Positions 8,096 through 17,235 of a stretch of DNA of 64,000 bases are shown in pieces. A program made the position numbers and the translations under genes. The notes beneath the pieces were generated by a model that was not told where the DNA came from, did not search any database, and saw only the letters and a list, made by a program, of their open reading frames with translations. The stretch's first letter is position 1. The number at the start of each line of letters is the position of its first letter. Origin of the DNA: UBA4732 sp002404095 (GTDB lineage: Bacteria; Planctomycetota; Planctomycetia; Gemmatales; Gemmataceae); assembly GCA_036783645.1 (NCBI GenBank), contig DAIPWT010000014.1, positions 10,448 to 74,447 on the forward strand, in the 5' to 3' direction.

Positions 8096-10123
8096 ATGTA
8101 CCCGAACCTCTCCCGCCGTTTCATTCTTGGCGTGGCTTCCGCCGTCCTGTTGACGTGGGCCGTCTCCGTCCGAGCGCAGGCTCCGGGGCCGACCCCGCCC
8201 AACCCGGCGGCGCCGACGCTCAAGCCCGTCGCGCCTCACGGCGTTCAGCGCGGCACGACCATCGACCTTACTCTCACCGGAACCAACCTTACCGAGCCGA
8301 CTGGGCTATGGACGGGGTTTCCCGCCAAGGTCGTCATCCCGACCGACAACAACAACGGCAAAGACGCCGCCAAACTGCTCGTCCGTCTGGAAGTGCCCAA
8401 AGACGCGCCGATGGGCCTTTACGGCCTGCGTCTGGCGACCACACGCGGACTGTCTAATTTACGGCTCTTTTGTGTAGACGACCTTCCCCAAGTCATGCAG
8501 GCGGAAAACAACCGCGCTCGCCCGACCGCCCAGCTAGTCAAGCCGCCGTGCGTCGTCATCGGCAAGACGGCCAACGAGAGTAACGACTATTACAAGATCA
8601 CCGTGGCGGCCCGTCAGCGCCTCAGCTTCGAGGTACTCGGCCATCGCCTCGGCAGTCCCATCGACCCCCAGCTCACGCTCTTCGACGCCCACACCGGCCG
8701 TGAGTTGAAGGGCGGCCACAGCAACGACGCCCCCGGCCTTCAGACCGACCCGCGTCTCACCTACACCTTCAAGGACGCCGGCGAATACCTTATTGAGATA
8801 CGCGACGTCAGCTATAAGGGCGGCGATGATTATTTTTACCGTTTGCGGATCGGCGATTTCCCTTGTGCGACGACTCCGTTGCCGCTGGCCGTCAAGCGCG
8901 GCGTCAAAACGGCGGTGCGCTTCGCCGGGCCGACGATGGACGGAGTCTCGCCGGTGGAGGTGACGGCGCCTGCCGACCCGGCCGTGCAAGCGGTATGGGT
9001 GACGCCGCGCGGGGCCAACGGCTTAAACGGCTGGCCCGTTAGCGTGGCCGTGTCCGATCTTGACGAGGCGATGGAACAGGAGCCGAATAACGAGCCGGCC
9101 AAGGCCAATCGCCTCGCCGTTCCTGGCGCGATCACCGGCCGCTTCGAGCAGAAAGGCGATCTCGATTATTACGTATTCGCCGCCAAGAAGGGGACGCGCT
9201 ACTTCATCGACGCTCAGACCCGCGAGATGAATTCGCCGACCGAAGTCTACATGACATTGCGCGACGCGAAGAACAATCAGATTCAGGCCGCCGACCCCAT
9301 GAAAGATCCGCATTTAGACTATACCGCGCCAGCCGACGGCGACCTCTTCCTTGCCGTCGAGCATCTGCAATACTGGTACGGCCCGGATGAAGTGTACCGC
9401 GTCACCGTGGCGCCGTACGCACCGAGTTTCGACTTGTCGCTCGGCATCGACCGATACAACGCGGCTCAGGGCGGTTCGGTTTCGCTACCGATCCTTGTCG
9501 CCCGCCGCGATTATGCCAGCCCCATTGACGTAAGTGTGATCGGGCCGGCCGGCCTGAGTGGACAAGTGCAGATTCCCGCTGGCCAACCGGCGATGCCGAA
9601 CACGGCGGGCGCGACGCTGGTAGTGAACGTCGGCCCCGACGTGCCGGTCGGCCCGATGGCGTTTTTGATACAAGGCAAGGCAAAAATTAATGGCAAGGAC
9701 GTGATCGAGTACGCCAGCGTCCGCGCGGCCGTCAGCCGAGAGCTGGCGGGTGTGCCGATGCCGCCGCGACAGACATTTACGACGGTCGGGTTGGCCGTAA
9801 CCGAAAAGGCGCCGTTCGCGCTGGCCGTTAAGTTCGACCAGCCTTCCAGCGCGCTCGGTAAGCCGGCGAATCTTACGATTACGGCGGTGCGCAAGCCTGG
9901 CTTTACCGAAGAAATTGCACTGACGGCGACCGGCCAACCGGCCAACGTGGCGCCGGCTCTGAAGAACATCCCGGCCAACATGACCGAGATCAAGGCACAG
10001 CTGAACGCCGCCGCCAACGCACCGGTGGGCACGTTTGCCATCGTGGTGAATGGCAAAGCCAAGCATCAGAATCAGGACTTCTCGGTCAACGCGCCGCCCG
10101 CGAACCTTGTGCTGACGAAGTAA
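8096..10123 (+). CDS. Secreted protein with two pre-peptidase C-terminal (PPC)-like domains
   Basis: An exported 675-residue protein with a signal peptide (MYPNLSRRFILGVASAVLL, cleavage near VRAQ). An N-terminal Ig-like region (PHGVQRGTTIDLTLTGTNLT) is followed by two PPC-type beta domains. The first spans about residues 140-260 (DYYKITV...GEYLIEIRDV). The second spans about 330-450 and starts EQEPNNEPAKANRL...DLDYYVFAA. A beta-rich C-terminus follows. No catalytic residues are visible. In planctomycetes such proteins often travel with DUF1549/DUF1553 or PVC heme proteins, which fits the upstream neighbour. The role is unknown, perhaps carbohydrate or surface binding. Confidence 0.8.
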   Translation: MYPNLSRRFILGVASAVLLTWAVSVRAQAPGPTPPNPAAPTLKPVAPHGVQRGTTIDLTLTGTNLTEPTGLWTGFPAKVVIPTDNNNGKDAAKLLVRLEVPKDAPMGLYGLRLATTRGLSNLRLFCVDDLPQVMQAENNRARPTAQLVKPPCVVIGKTANESNDYYKITVAARQRLSFEVLGHRLGSPIDPQLTLFDAHTGRELKGGHSNDAPGLQTDPRLTYTFKDAGEYLIEIRDVSYKGGDDYFYRLRIGDFPCATTPLPLAVKRGVKTAVRFAGPTMDGVSPVEVTAPADPAVQAVWVTPRGANGLNGWPVSVAVSDLDEAMEQEPNNEPAKANRLAVPGAITGRFEQKGDLDYYVFAAKKGTRYFIDAQTREMNSPTEVYMTLRDAKNNQIQAADPMKDPHLDYTAPADGDLFLAVEHLQYWYGPDEVYRVTVAPYAPSFDLSLGIDRYNAAQGGSVSLPILVARRDYASPIDVSVIGPAGLSGQVQIPAGQPAMPNTAGATLVVNVGPDVPVGPMAFLIQGKAKINGKDVIEYASVRAAVSRELAGVPMPPRQTFTTVGLAVTEKAPFALAVKFDQPSSALGKPANLTITAVRKPGFTEEIALTATGQPANVAPALKNIPANMTEIKAQLNAAANAPVGTFAIVVNGKAKHQNQDFSVNAPPANLVLTK

Positions 10124-10134
10124 GAAATAAATAG

Positions 10135-10185
10135 CGTCTCAATAGGTCCTATAGGTCTTATAAGACCTATAGGACCTATTAGACG
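10135..10185. repeat. Perfect 40-nt palindrome with CGTCT/AGACG flanks
   Basis: Positions 10141-10180 form a loop-free palindrome (AATAGGTCCTATAGGTCTTA and its complement). CGTCT (10135) and AGACG (10181-10185) extend the pairing after a 1-nt bulge. It is AT-richer than its surroundings and lies 12 nt after the PPC-gene stop. A T-tract is absent. Confidence 0.9.
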
Positions 10186-10241
10186 TAATCAAGAAATAGA
10201 TTAGTCACAAAGACACCGTTGGACCTTCACCTGGGGACGAT

Positions 10242-11324
10242 ATGACCTACCGTCGTTTGACCGCCCTGGTTCTGTTTCTATCAGCCTCCACCGCGGTCCG
10301 TGCCGAAAACCCAAGACCGGCCTATCCGCCGCCTACCGCCGTGCGAGCCGCGTTCCACAAATTGCTCGACCGGCCGGCCGTGCCGCTCGACGTGAAGGTG
10401 GAAGAGACGAAAACCAACGGCGGCCTCACGACGGAACACTTGAGCTTCGCCTCGGAGAAGCACACCGACGGTAAAATAGAGCGCGTGCCGGTGCTGGTGG
10501 TCCGGCCGGAGAAGGCGGACAAGAGGCTGCCGGCGGTGATCGCGCTGCACGGCACCGGCGGCGGCAAGGACGGAATGCGCGGCTGGCTCACCGACCTGGC
10601 GAAGCGCGGCTTCGTCGCGGTCGCCATCGACGCCCGTTTCCACGGCAAGCGCGCCGGCGGCGCCAAGGGGGCGGCCGCTTATGTTGAAGCGATCACCCGC
10701 GCCTGGGAATCCAAGCCGGGCGACGAATCGCCGGAACATCCGTTTTATTACGACACCTGCTGGGATTTGTGGAAGACGGTCGATTACTTGCAACAGCGCG
10801 ACGATGTGAACCCCGACCGCATCGGCGTCCTCGGCGTCAGCATGGGCGGCATCGAAATATGGCTGGGCGCCTCAACGGACGAACGTATCAAGGTCATGGT
10901 TCCCCTCATCGGCGTACAGAGCTTTCGTTGGAGCCTGGACAACGACCGCTGGCAGGGCCGCGCCAACACGATCAAGGGAGCCCACGAGGCGGCGGCCCGC
11001 GACCTCGGCGAACCCAAGGTGAACCAGAAGGTTTGTCGCGCCCTCTGGAGCAAAGTGATCCCCGGCATCCTGGATCAGTACGACTGCCCAAGCATGATAC
11101 GCCTGTGCGCTCCTCGTCCGCTGCTGATCCTCAATGGCGAAGAAGACCCCAATAACCCTCTGGAAGGGGCGAAAATCGCGTTCGCCTCGGCGGAACGCGC
11201 TTACAAGGACGCCGGCGCGGAGGACAAGTTAAAAATCTTTGTCGCCAAGGGCGTCAAACACGCCGTCACCGGCGAAGAGCATCAGATGACGCTTGACTGG
11301 CTCGAAAAATGGCTCAAGCCCTAA
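10242..11324 (+). CDS. Exported alpha/beta hydrolase (dienelactone hydrolase/prolyl oligopeptidase-like)
   Basis: A 360-residue alpha/beta-hydrolase with a signal peptide (MTYRRLTALVLFLSASTAVRA). Recognisable elements are the oxyanion strand (PAVIALHGTGGGKDG), the nucleophile elbow GVSMGG with its catalytic serine, the acid region LNGEEDPNNP and the catalytic His region VKHAVTGEEH. The fold and triad support a carboxylesterase- or peptidase-type activity outside the cytoplasm; the substrate cannot be read from the sequence. A GGGGA site precedes ATG 10242. It is convergent with the S9 peptidase gene, with a strong hairpin between them. Confidence 0.85.
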   Translation: MTYRRLTALVLFLSASTAVRAENPRPAYPPPTAVRAAFHKLLDRPAVPLDVKVEETKTNGGLTTEHLSFASEKHTDGKIERVPVLVVRPEKADKRLPAVIALHGTGGGKDGMRGWLTDLAKRGFVAVAIDARFHGKRAGGAKGAAAYVEAITRAWESKPGDESPEHPFYYDTCWDLWKTVDYLQQRDDVNPDRIGVLGVSMGGIEIWLGASTDERIKVMVPLIGVQSFRWSLDNDRWQGRANTIKGAHEAAARDLGEPKVNQKVCRALWSKVIPGILDQYDCPSMIRLCAPRPLLILNGEEDPNNPLEGAKIAFASAERAYKDAGAEDKLKIFVAKGVKHAVTGEEHQMTLDWLEKWLKP

Positions 11325-11327
11325 AAG

Positions 11328-11397
11328 GTCTCACGCAATGGCGCAAAGACGCAAAGAGGTTTTCTTTGCGTCTTTGCGCCTTTGCGTGAGACTTTTT
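11328..11397. terminator. Probable bidirectional terminator hairpin
   Basis: A long near-perfect stem (11328-11392; outer pairs GTCTCACGCA/TGCGTGAGAC, inner AAAGACGCAAAGA/TCTTTGCGTCTTT) is followed on the + strand by TTTTT (11393-11397). On the - strand it is followed by TTTTAG. It lies exactly between two convergent genes. This is one of the few palindromes here with U-tracts, so termination is plausible. The CGCAAAGACGCAAAG motif is also a common dispersed repeat in bacteria. Confidence 0.7.
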
Positions 11398-13508
11398 CAT
11401 TTCCCGCCCGGCGGCGCGTACTTCGCCAGCCAGGCGAATACTTCCTTATGCCAGTACTCGCTGTTCTTCGGCTTCGCGACCCAGTGCCCTTCGTCGGGGA
11501 AGTTGATGAATTTTGACGGGATTCCCTTGCGCTGGAGCGTGTTGAATAGCTGAAGACCCTCCCCGACCGGCACACGGAAATCAAGGTCATTGTGGATAAT
11601 TAACATCGGCGTTTGGAACTTATCGGCATAGCGGTGCGGCGAAAACTTCTCGAACGCCTCCCGTTTGTCCTTGTCCCACGGTTTGCCGCCGTGTTCCCAC
11701 TCGTCGAACCAGATTTCGTCGGTCGTCGCGTACATACTATCGAAGTTATAGACTCCGCAATGGGTGATAAGCGTCTTAAATTTGGTAGTGTGGCCCTCAA
11801 ACCAGTTCATCATGTAGCCGCCGAAGGACGCCCCGGCCGCGGCCATGCGGTCTGTGTCGATGTAGTCTTGCTTCTCCATGTACGCGAGGCCGGCCATGAG
11901 GTCGTCGTAGCACTTGCCGCCCCAATCGCCGCTGATCTCGTCGGTGAACTTCTGGCCGAAGCCGGTGCTGCCGCGCGGATTCGGAAGGGCGACGATGTAG
12001 CCCTGGGCCGCCCACAACTCGGGGTTCCAGCGGTTGCTCCAGCCATCCTCCCAGGCGCCTTGCGGGCCGCCGTGGACGAAAAAGACGAGCGGCCATTTCT
12101 TCTTCGGATCGAAGCCGGGGGGCTTGAGAATCCACATCTGCATCTCGGCGCCTTCGACTTTGACCTTTACGCTTTCGGGGTGCGGCATGTCAAGTTCGGC
12201 GAGGAGCTTGTCATTGGCGTGACTGACGTTGATTGGAACCGGATTCTCCATGGCGTCTTGGTCGCGCCTCGCGCAAAAGACTTCGGCGGGTTGACTCATG
12301 GCCACTCGCGTTAGCGCCAAGGTGTTCATATGGCGGTCGCAAGTTAGCGAGGTGTATGTACCATCTTCGGTCACTTTGAAGACGCCGCCCCCGTCCGAGT
12401 AAGTGAAAAAGACTGGTGCCAGCCCGTTCTCCTCTGCCGTAAGGGCGACGCCTCCTGCATACCATGCGAAGTCGGTGGTTGAACCGTGAAACTGGACCGT
12501 GAGGCGATGCCGTATTTCCTGAAATCCGCCGCTCCTATCTACGCGAGCTAACATCAGGTCCCATTTATCTGCCTCAAACCCCGCCCGTTGCTGTGCTCGG
12601 TAGGCCACCATCTTCCCGTCCGGCGAGAAAAGTGGCCCACTGCTCGCCGCCGGATTGTCCTTCGTCAGGCACTCCCATTGCGTCGTCCCGCCCGTCACCG
12701 GCACACGGCAAATGCTGTAATTCGTGTTCCACGCCTCGTCCTTCTCCGGCACGGCCGTGAATACAAGATATTTGCCATCCGGACTGAAGGTGAAATTGTC
12801 CCCGGTCGAAAACGTGCTGGACGTGGGAAAGGCGTCGCGGTTGCCGGGCGTCGCGTCCTTCGGTTCGCCGCCGGCGGCCGACATAACGAATAGGTGTTGT
12901 CGTTTATCTTCCACATAGGAATCCCAGTGGCGATAGAAGAGTCGGGTGAAAACCTTCGCCTTGACCGGATTCTTCTCTGCCTCCTCTTTGCGCTTCTTGT
13001 TCAGTTCGTCGGCCTCCTTGAACGGCTTCTCCGAGTATTCCGGATAAACCGCCGACACAAAGGCGATATTCGCGCCGTCCCTGGACCAGACGGCATTGCC
13101 GGCCTCGGTGCTGATCGCGGTCAGCTTTTGGCCCTCGCCGCCGTCTACGTCGATGAGCCACAATTGGCCGTCGCCGGAGCGGTTCGACTCGAACAGGATT
13201 TGTTTGCCGTCGGGACTCCAGCGCGGATGCGAATCCTTCTTGCCGACGGCGTTGGTCAAGCGACGCGGCTCACCCTTGCCGTCGGCCGCCGCCAGCCAGA
13301 GCGACGAGGAAGTCTTGTTGGCGGACAGGTCCACTTCGCCGACGACATAGACGATGGTCTTGCCGTCGGGGCTGATCTGCGGATCGCTGACACGCTTGAA
13401 TGCGAACAGGTCGTCGATATTCAACGGCCGTTTGCCTCCCTCGGCTTGGACCACGGCCGGCACGGCCAGAAGCATCAGGCCGGCGACAATTACCACGGCG
13501 TTTGTCAT
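11397..13508 (-). CDS. S9 family serine peptidase (acylaminoacyl-peptidase-like)
   Basis: An exported 703-residue prolyl-oligopeptidase-family enzyme. The signal peptide is MTNAVVIVAGLMLLAVPAVV. The N-terminal half is a seven-bladed WD40-like propeller with repeated RWSPDGK/FSPDGKYLVF motifs. The C-terminal alpha/beta-hydrolase domain has the nucleophile GASFGGYMM, an acid in NDLDFRVPVGEG and the catalytic His in DEGHWV, so the triad is complete. ATG at 13508 is preferred over the longer frame to 13547, because it starts the signal peptide and has AAGGAT upstream. It likely degrades short peptides in the periplasm. Confidence 0.9.
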   Translation of the reverse strand: MTNAVVIVAGLMLLAVPAVVQAEGGKRPLNIDDLFAFKRVSDPQISPDGKTIVYVVGEVDLSANKTSSSLWLAAADGKGEPRRLTNAVGKKDSHPRWSPDGKQILFESNRSGDGQLWLIDVDGGEGQKLTAISTEAGNAVWSRDGANIAFVSAVYPEYSEKPFKEADELNKKRKEEAEKNPVKAKVFTRLFYRHWDSYVEDKRQHLFVMSAAGGEPKDATPGNRDAFPTSSTFSTGDNFTFSPDGKYLVFTAVPEKDEAWNTNYSICRVPVTGGTTQWECLTKDNPAASSGPLFSPDGKMVAYRAQQRAGFEADKWDLMLARVDRSGGFQEIRHRLTVQFHGSTTDFAWYAGGVALTAEENGLAPVFFTYSDGGGVFKVTEDGTYTSLTCDRHMNTLALTRVAMSQPAEVFCARRDQDAMENPVPINVSHANDKLLAELDMPHPESVKVKVEGAEMQMWILKPPGFDPKKKWPLVFFVHGGPQGAWEDGWSNRWNPELWAAQGYIVALPNPRGSTGFGQKFTDEISGDWGGKCYDDLMAGLAYMEKQDYIDTDRMAAAGASFGGYMMNWFEGHTTKFKTLITHCGVYNFDSMYATTDEIWFDEWEHGGKPWDKDKREAFEKFSPHRYADKFQTPMLIIHNDLDFRVPVGEGLQLFNTLQRKGIPSKFINFPDEGHWVAKPKNSEYWHKEVFAWLAKYAPPGGK

Positions 13509-13543
13509 CGTTTCATCCTTCAAAGCGAATAGGTGACGGCCTG

Positions 13544-13690
13544 GCACCCCGGGTTCACGAGTACGTTCACCCGGGGCTTTATTTCCGTCGCCCTAAACCG
13601 GGCTCCAAGGCAGGTGAAGACTCCGCGAATGGAGTCCCTAGGACGACTGGAATAAAGCCCCGGGTGAACGTACTCGTGAACCCGGGGTGC
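13544..13690. repeat. 147-nt inverted-repeat element (family D)
   Basis: Arms 13544-13586 and 13649-13690 pair almost perfectly over about 42 bp (GCACCCCGGGTTCACGAGTA... with one extra T in the left arm). They enclose a 62-nt centre that itself contains a 6-bp hairpin (GACTCC/GGAGTC). It fills most of the divergent gap between the S9 peptidase and the DUF488 gene. The size and structure resemble a miniature repetitive element. Only one copy is in this window. Confidence 0.85.
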
Positions 13691-13735
13691 GAGGCGTATT
13701 ATACGACGGGCGGCCCCATTCGCTAGAATATCCGC

Positions 13736-14146
13736 ATGGCGATCAAGACCAAGCGCTGGGACGAGCCGAAAGAGCCGGACGACGGTCTCCGCCTGCTGGT
13801 CTGCCGCTACCGGCCGCGCGCCCTGCTGAAAAGTAAGGAGACGTGGGACCTCTGGTGGAGTCAACTCGGTCCCAGCAAGGAGCTGCACGCCGCCATCTAC
13901 GGCAAGAACGGGCCGCCGATGCCGTGGGACGAATTTCGCCGGCGCTATGTGGAAGACATGAGCGCTCAGGAGGAGAGCATCGCCGTTCTGGCGGAAAAAG
14001 TTGCGACGGGGACGACGCTGACGCTGATGTGTTCGTCGGCCTGCGTGGACCCGGCGCGTTGTCACCGCACTTTGTTACGACAGCTGATCGAGGAAAGGAT
14101 GGCACGGGCGAACCATGAAATCGCAAACCGACTATCTGACCATTAA
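13736..14146 (+). CDS. DUF488 family protein
   Basis: A 136-residue DUF488-family protein. Visible features are the N-terminal RYRPRALLKSKETWDLWW region, a central PMPWDEFRRRYVEDM segment and a cysteine-bearing C-terminal motif (LMCSSACVDPARCHR) typical of the family. The biochemical role of DUF488 is not established. No clear Shine-Dalgarno site precedes ATG 13736. Its last 32 nt overlap the next gene (yjbQ-like), so the two are probably translationally coupled. Confidence 0.8.
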   Translation: MAIKTKRWDEPKEPDDGLRLLVCRYRPRALLKSKETWDLWWSQLGPSKELHAAIYGKNGPPMPWDEFRRRYVEDMSAQEESIAVLAEKVATGTTLTLMCSSACVDPARCHRTLLRQLIEERMARANHEIANRLSDH

Positions 14147-14537
14147 TCTGCCTTCACGGATGGGATTTATCAACATTACTCCGCAGGTGCAGGAGTGCGT
14201 CGTCAAAAGCGGGGTGCGCGAGGGGATGTGCTTGGTGAACTCCATGCACATCACGTCGTCGGTGTTGATTAGCGTGGACGAGCCGGGCTTACATGAGGAT
14301 TTCCTACATTGGCTGGAGCAATTGGCGCCGTTCGACCGTTCGCCGGCTCGCTACCAGCACAACCGCACCGGCGAAGGCAATGCCGACGCCCATTTGAAGC
14401 GGCAGATCATGGGCCGGCAAGTGGTGCTGGCGGTCACGGAGGGCCAGCTCGATTTCGGGCCGTGGGAACACATCTTCTACGCGGAGTTCGACGGCAACCG
14501 GCCGAAGCGGGTGCTGGTGAAGATCATCGGGGAGTGA
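14115..14537 (+). CDS. YjbQ family protein (UPF0047)
   Basis: A 140-residue member of the YjbQ/UPF0047 family, small proteins forming trimeric beta-barrels. Some members rescue thiamine-phosphate synthase mutants and are annotated as secondary thiamine-phosphate synthase; that activity is not certain for this one. Diagnostic motifs are NSMHITSSVLISVDEPG, the RYQHNRTGEGNADAHLKRQI metal-binding-like segment, and GQLDFGPWEHIFYAEFDG. It overlaps the DUF488 gene by 32 nt and is followed by a family A palindrome and a convergent gene. Confidence 0.88.
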   Translation: MKSQTDYLTINLPSRMGFINITPQVQECVVKSGVREGMCLVNSMHITSSVLISVDEPGLHEDFLHWLEQLAPFDRSPARYQHNRTGEGNADAHLKRQIMGRQVVLAVTEGQLDFGPWEHIFYAEFDGNRPKRVLVKIIGE

Positions 14538-14554
14538 CAAGAATGTGCCGAGGA

Positions 14555-14621
14555 CCGTTTAGCCGCTACCCGAAGGGGAGCCCGAGGGGGACGCGCTCCC
14601 CTTCGGGTAGCGGCTAAACGG
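14555..14621. repeat. 27-bp perfect palindrome (family A, compensated variant)
   Basis: Arms 14555-14581 and 14595-14621 pair perfectly. Relative to other family A copies it reads GCTACCC where they read GCGACCC, and the opposite arm reads GGGTAGC, so the change is made on both arms. It lies between convergent genes, without a T-tract. Confidence 0.93.
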
Positions 14622-14623
14622 AC

Positions 14624-15802
14624 TCACTCCGGTTTCCCCATGATCTTCACATCCACCGGCTTGCCCACCTCCACCTTGTCCCCCGTCGGCGTCAGCTCGC
14701 CGGTCTTCGGGTCGATGCGGAACACCACAACGCTGTCGGAATCCTGATTGGCGACCACGGCCCACGTCCCCGTTGGATCGACCGTGAAGCCGCGCGGCAC
14801 TTTGATCCCTTCGCCCTGGTTGGCAACGTAGGTCATATGGCCCGTTTTCGGATCAATGGCGAAGGTCGCGATGCTGTCCTGGCCGCGGTTCGACCCGAAG
14901 ACGAACTTACCCGAAGGGTGAACGACACATTCCGCGCAAGAGGTGGCGCCCGTAAAGCCGCCTTTCGGGAGCGTCGAAAGGGTCTGTAGCGTCTTGAGCG
15001 CGCCGTGATCGGCGTCGTAGGCGAAAGCGGTCATTGTGGAGTTTAATTCGTTCACAGCATAGCAGAATCGTTCGTCCGGCGTGAAGGCGATGTGGCGCGG
15101 GCCGCTGCCGGGCGCCACGTCAGCCGCTGGCGGATCGTTTGGCGTCAGTGTGCCCTTCTCCTCGTCGTACTTGTAGATCAACACCTTGTCCAAGCCAAGG
15201 TCGCATACGAAGGCGAAACGGTTCGCCGCGTCCAGGGCGGCGCAGTGCGCGTGCGGCCCCTCCTGGCGGCCTGGGTCTTTGCCCTTGCCCTTGTGCTGGA
15301 CGAAATAGGGGGGTTCGCCGAGACGGCCGTTCTCGTCGATGGGAAGAACCACGACGCTGCCGCCGCCGTAGTTCGCGGCGATAACGTGCTTGCCTTCTTT
15401 GTCAACGATCAGATGACACGGGCCGGCGCCTACCGACGATTCCTGGTTGAGAAACGTGAGATCGCCGGTCTTTTGGTCGATGGCGAACGCGCTGACGCCG
15501 CCGCCCTTCTTGCCCGGAGGCGGGATTTCATTGACTGAGTAGAGGAAACGGCCGTTAGGGTGGAAGGCGAGATACGACGGGCTGGCCGACTCGGCGGCCA
15601 ACGTCTTATTCGTCAGCTTGCCGGTCGCGGGGTCGAGGTCGAAGCGGTAAATGCCTTTGCTGCTTTCGCCGGTATAGGCGCCGATGTAGACCCAATAGGT
15701 CCGCGGCGTCGGCTTCTTGTCCGCGGCGAACACCGCCGTCGGGACGAGAAACGCGGACGCCAGAACGAGCCAGCCGGCAACCGAATGACAAGGGAGAGCC
15801 AT
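14624..15802 (-). CDS. Exported lactonase family beta-propeller (6-phosphogluconolactonase-like, PF10282)
   Basis: A 392-residue beta-propeller of the lactonase family. It has a signal peptide (MALPCHSVAGWLVLASAFLVPTAVFA, cut near AADKK) and family motifs such as YLAFHPNGRFLYSVNE, GPCHLIVDKEGKHVIAANYGGGSV, GPHAHCAALD and GPRHIAFTPDERFCYAVNEL. Cytoplasmic relatives (Pgl) hydrolyse 6-phosphogluconolactone. The signal peptide makes that metabolic role doubtful here; an exported lactonase or binding propeller is more likely. GGAGG precedes ATG 15802. It is convergent with yjbQ across a palindrome. Confidence 0.87.
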   Translation of the reverse strand: MALPCHSVAGWLVLASAFLVPTAVFAADKKPTPRTYWVYIGAYTGESSKGIYRFDLDPATGKLTNKTLAAESASPSYLAFHPNGRFLYSVNEIPPPGKKGGGVSAFAIDQKTGDLTFLNQESSVGAGPCHLIVDKEGKHVIAANYGGGSVVVLPIDENGRLGEPPYFVQHKGKGKDPGRQEGPHAHCAALDAANRFAFVCDLGLDKVLIYKYDEEKGTLTPNDPPAADVAPGSGPRHIAFTPDERFCYAVNELNSTMTAFAYDADHGALKTLQTLSTLPKGGFTGATSCAECVVHPSGKFVFGSNRGQDSIATFAIDPKTGHMTYVANQGEGIKVPRGFTVDPTGTWAVVANQDSDSVVVFRIDPKTGELTPTGDKVEVGKPVDVKIMGKPE

Positions 15803-15892
15803 CGCACCGCCTCCGAATGCAAGGGAAGTGAACGCCGTCTGTCTTGATAGATATGAAATGGACTGGCGAACGGCCGGCGCGGGGGTCGCCTA

Positions 15893-17143
15893 TTACTGCT
15901 TCGCAGGCTTGCCCACCGTCAACAAAAACGTCGGATTGACCGCCTCGAAACGCAGCGTCTCCAATTGCTCTGCTCCCCGCGCCACGTTCACCATCAGCAC
16001 CTGTACCGATCCGGTTATTCCTTTTAACACGGCGTAGGTGGCGCTCAGGCTCTCCAGCGACGCCACGTTGGCGGTCATCCAACCACCCGGCCGCAACGCC
16101 TTCCACGCCGCTTCAAGCAGCCGGTTGACTTCGTGACCAAGCCCCCCCACGAAGATTGCGTCGGGGGCCGGCAGGCCGGCGAACACGGCAGGCGCCGCCC
16201 CGTGGATCGCTTTAAGGTTGCGCACGCCGAGCGACCGGGCGTTGGCCAGGATCAGGTGATAGTCGGCCGCGTCCTGTTCGATGGCGTATACCATGCCGGG
16301 ATCGCTCAATAGGGCCGCCTCGACCGCCACCGAGCCGGAGCCAGCCCCCACGTCCCAGACGACGCCGCCGATCGGGATGGCGAGCTGGGCCAACGCGATC
16401 GCACGGACTTCGGCCTGCGTAATCAGACCGCTTTTCGGGCGGCTTTGCGCGAAAACGTCGTCGGGATTGCCAAAGCGCCGCAGCCGTGAGGGGAGCGCCG
16501 GCCGGTCGGGGCGCCCCGGCTTGCGCTTGAGAATCAGCACGTTGAGTGGGGCGAACTCCATTTCCGCAATCTCGCTCAACTCGCCCTGCGTCACGCGCTC
16601 GTCACGGCCGCCGAGGTTCTCGCAGACGTAGGCGCGGAAGTAGTCGAGGCCGCGCGCGAGCAGCTCGCGCGCCACCACCGCCGGCCCTTCGGTTTCGCTA
16701 GGGAAAAGGCCGACCGTCTCGGCGATGCGGATGCGGTCCAATACAGTTTCCAATGGGTGAGTTTGCAGATCGGTCAAGTAGGCGTCGTCCCAGGTTTCCT
16801 TCACGCGCGCGAAGGCCATCTGCATACTGCTGACGTGCGGCAACACGTCGAAACGGTCCTCGCCAATACGGTCGCAAAGATACCGCGCGACGCCATAAAA
16901 CAACGGATCGCCCGCCGCGAGGATGGCCACGCGCTGGCCGGCGGGGACGGCGTTGAGCGCGTTGACGGCCTCAAGCAGATCGCCGCCGAGGACGTGGCGT
17001 TCCGCCCGCAGTTCAGGCACGAGCGCGAGGACTGGCTCGGCGCCGAACACCACGTCGGCCTCGGTCAACAGTTCACGGGCGCGGGCGGTCAGACCGGCCG
17101 CGCCGTCCGGACCGACGCCGATGATGTGAATTCTAGTTTCCAT
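15893..17143 (-). CDS. cobL: Precorrin-6Y C5,15-methyltransferase (decarboxylating), CbiE-CbiT fusion
   Basis: A 416-residue CobL-type fusion. The N-terminal CbiE tetrapyrrole-methylase domain (about residues 1-210) has IIGVGPDGAAGLT and ILAAGDPLFYGVA. The C-terminal CbiT domain (about 240-410) has the SAM-binding motif VWDVGAGSGSVAVEAA. In the cobalamin corrin-ring pathway it methylates C5 and C15 and removes the C12 acetate carboxyl. ATG 17143 matches the family N-terminus; the longer frame to 17446 overlaps the divergent gene. No other corrin genes are nearby, so the rest of the pathway, if present, is elsewhere. Confidence 0.92.
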   Translation of the reverse strand: METRIHIIGVGPDGAAGLTARARELLTEADVVFGAEPVLALVPELRAERHVLGGDLLEAVNALNAVPAGQRVAILAAGDPLFYGVARYLCDRIGEDRFDVLPHVSSMQMAFARVKETWDDAYLTDLQTHPLETVLDRIRIAETVGLFPSETEGPAVVARELLARGLDYFRAYVCENLGGRDERVTQGELSEIAEMEFAPLNVLILKRKPGRPDRPALPSRLRRFGNPDDVFAQSRPKSGLITQAEVRAIALAQLAIPIGGVVWDVGAGSGSVAVEAALLSDPGMVYAIEQDAADYHLILANARSLGVRNLKAIHGAAPAVFAGLPAPDAIFVGGLGHEVNRLLEAAWKALRPGGWMTANVASLESLSATYAVLKGITGSVQVLMVNVARGAEQLETLRFEAVNPTFLLTVGKPAKQ

Positions 17144-17235
17144 GGCGTTTGATATACGGGCGGCGCGGCGCCGCGTCCGCTGGGCGGCGCAATATAACAA
17201 CGGAAATGACTGCTTTCCGAAACAAGGAGTACGCC

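Noticed and set aside
13520..13735. Short frames over the family D element (e.g. RVNVLVNPGC)
   Set aside because: They are translations of the palindrome arms and appear on both strands because the sequence is inverted-repeated.
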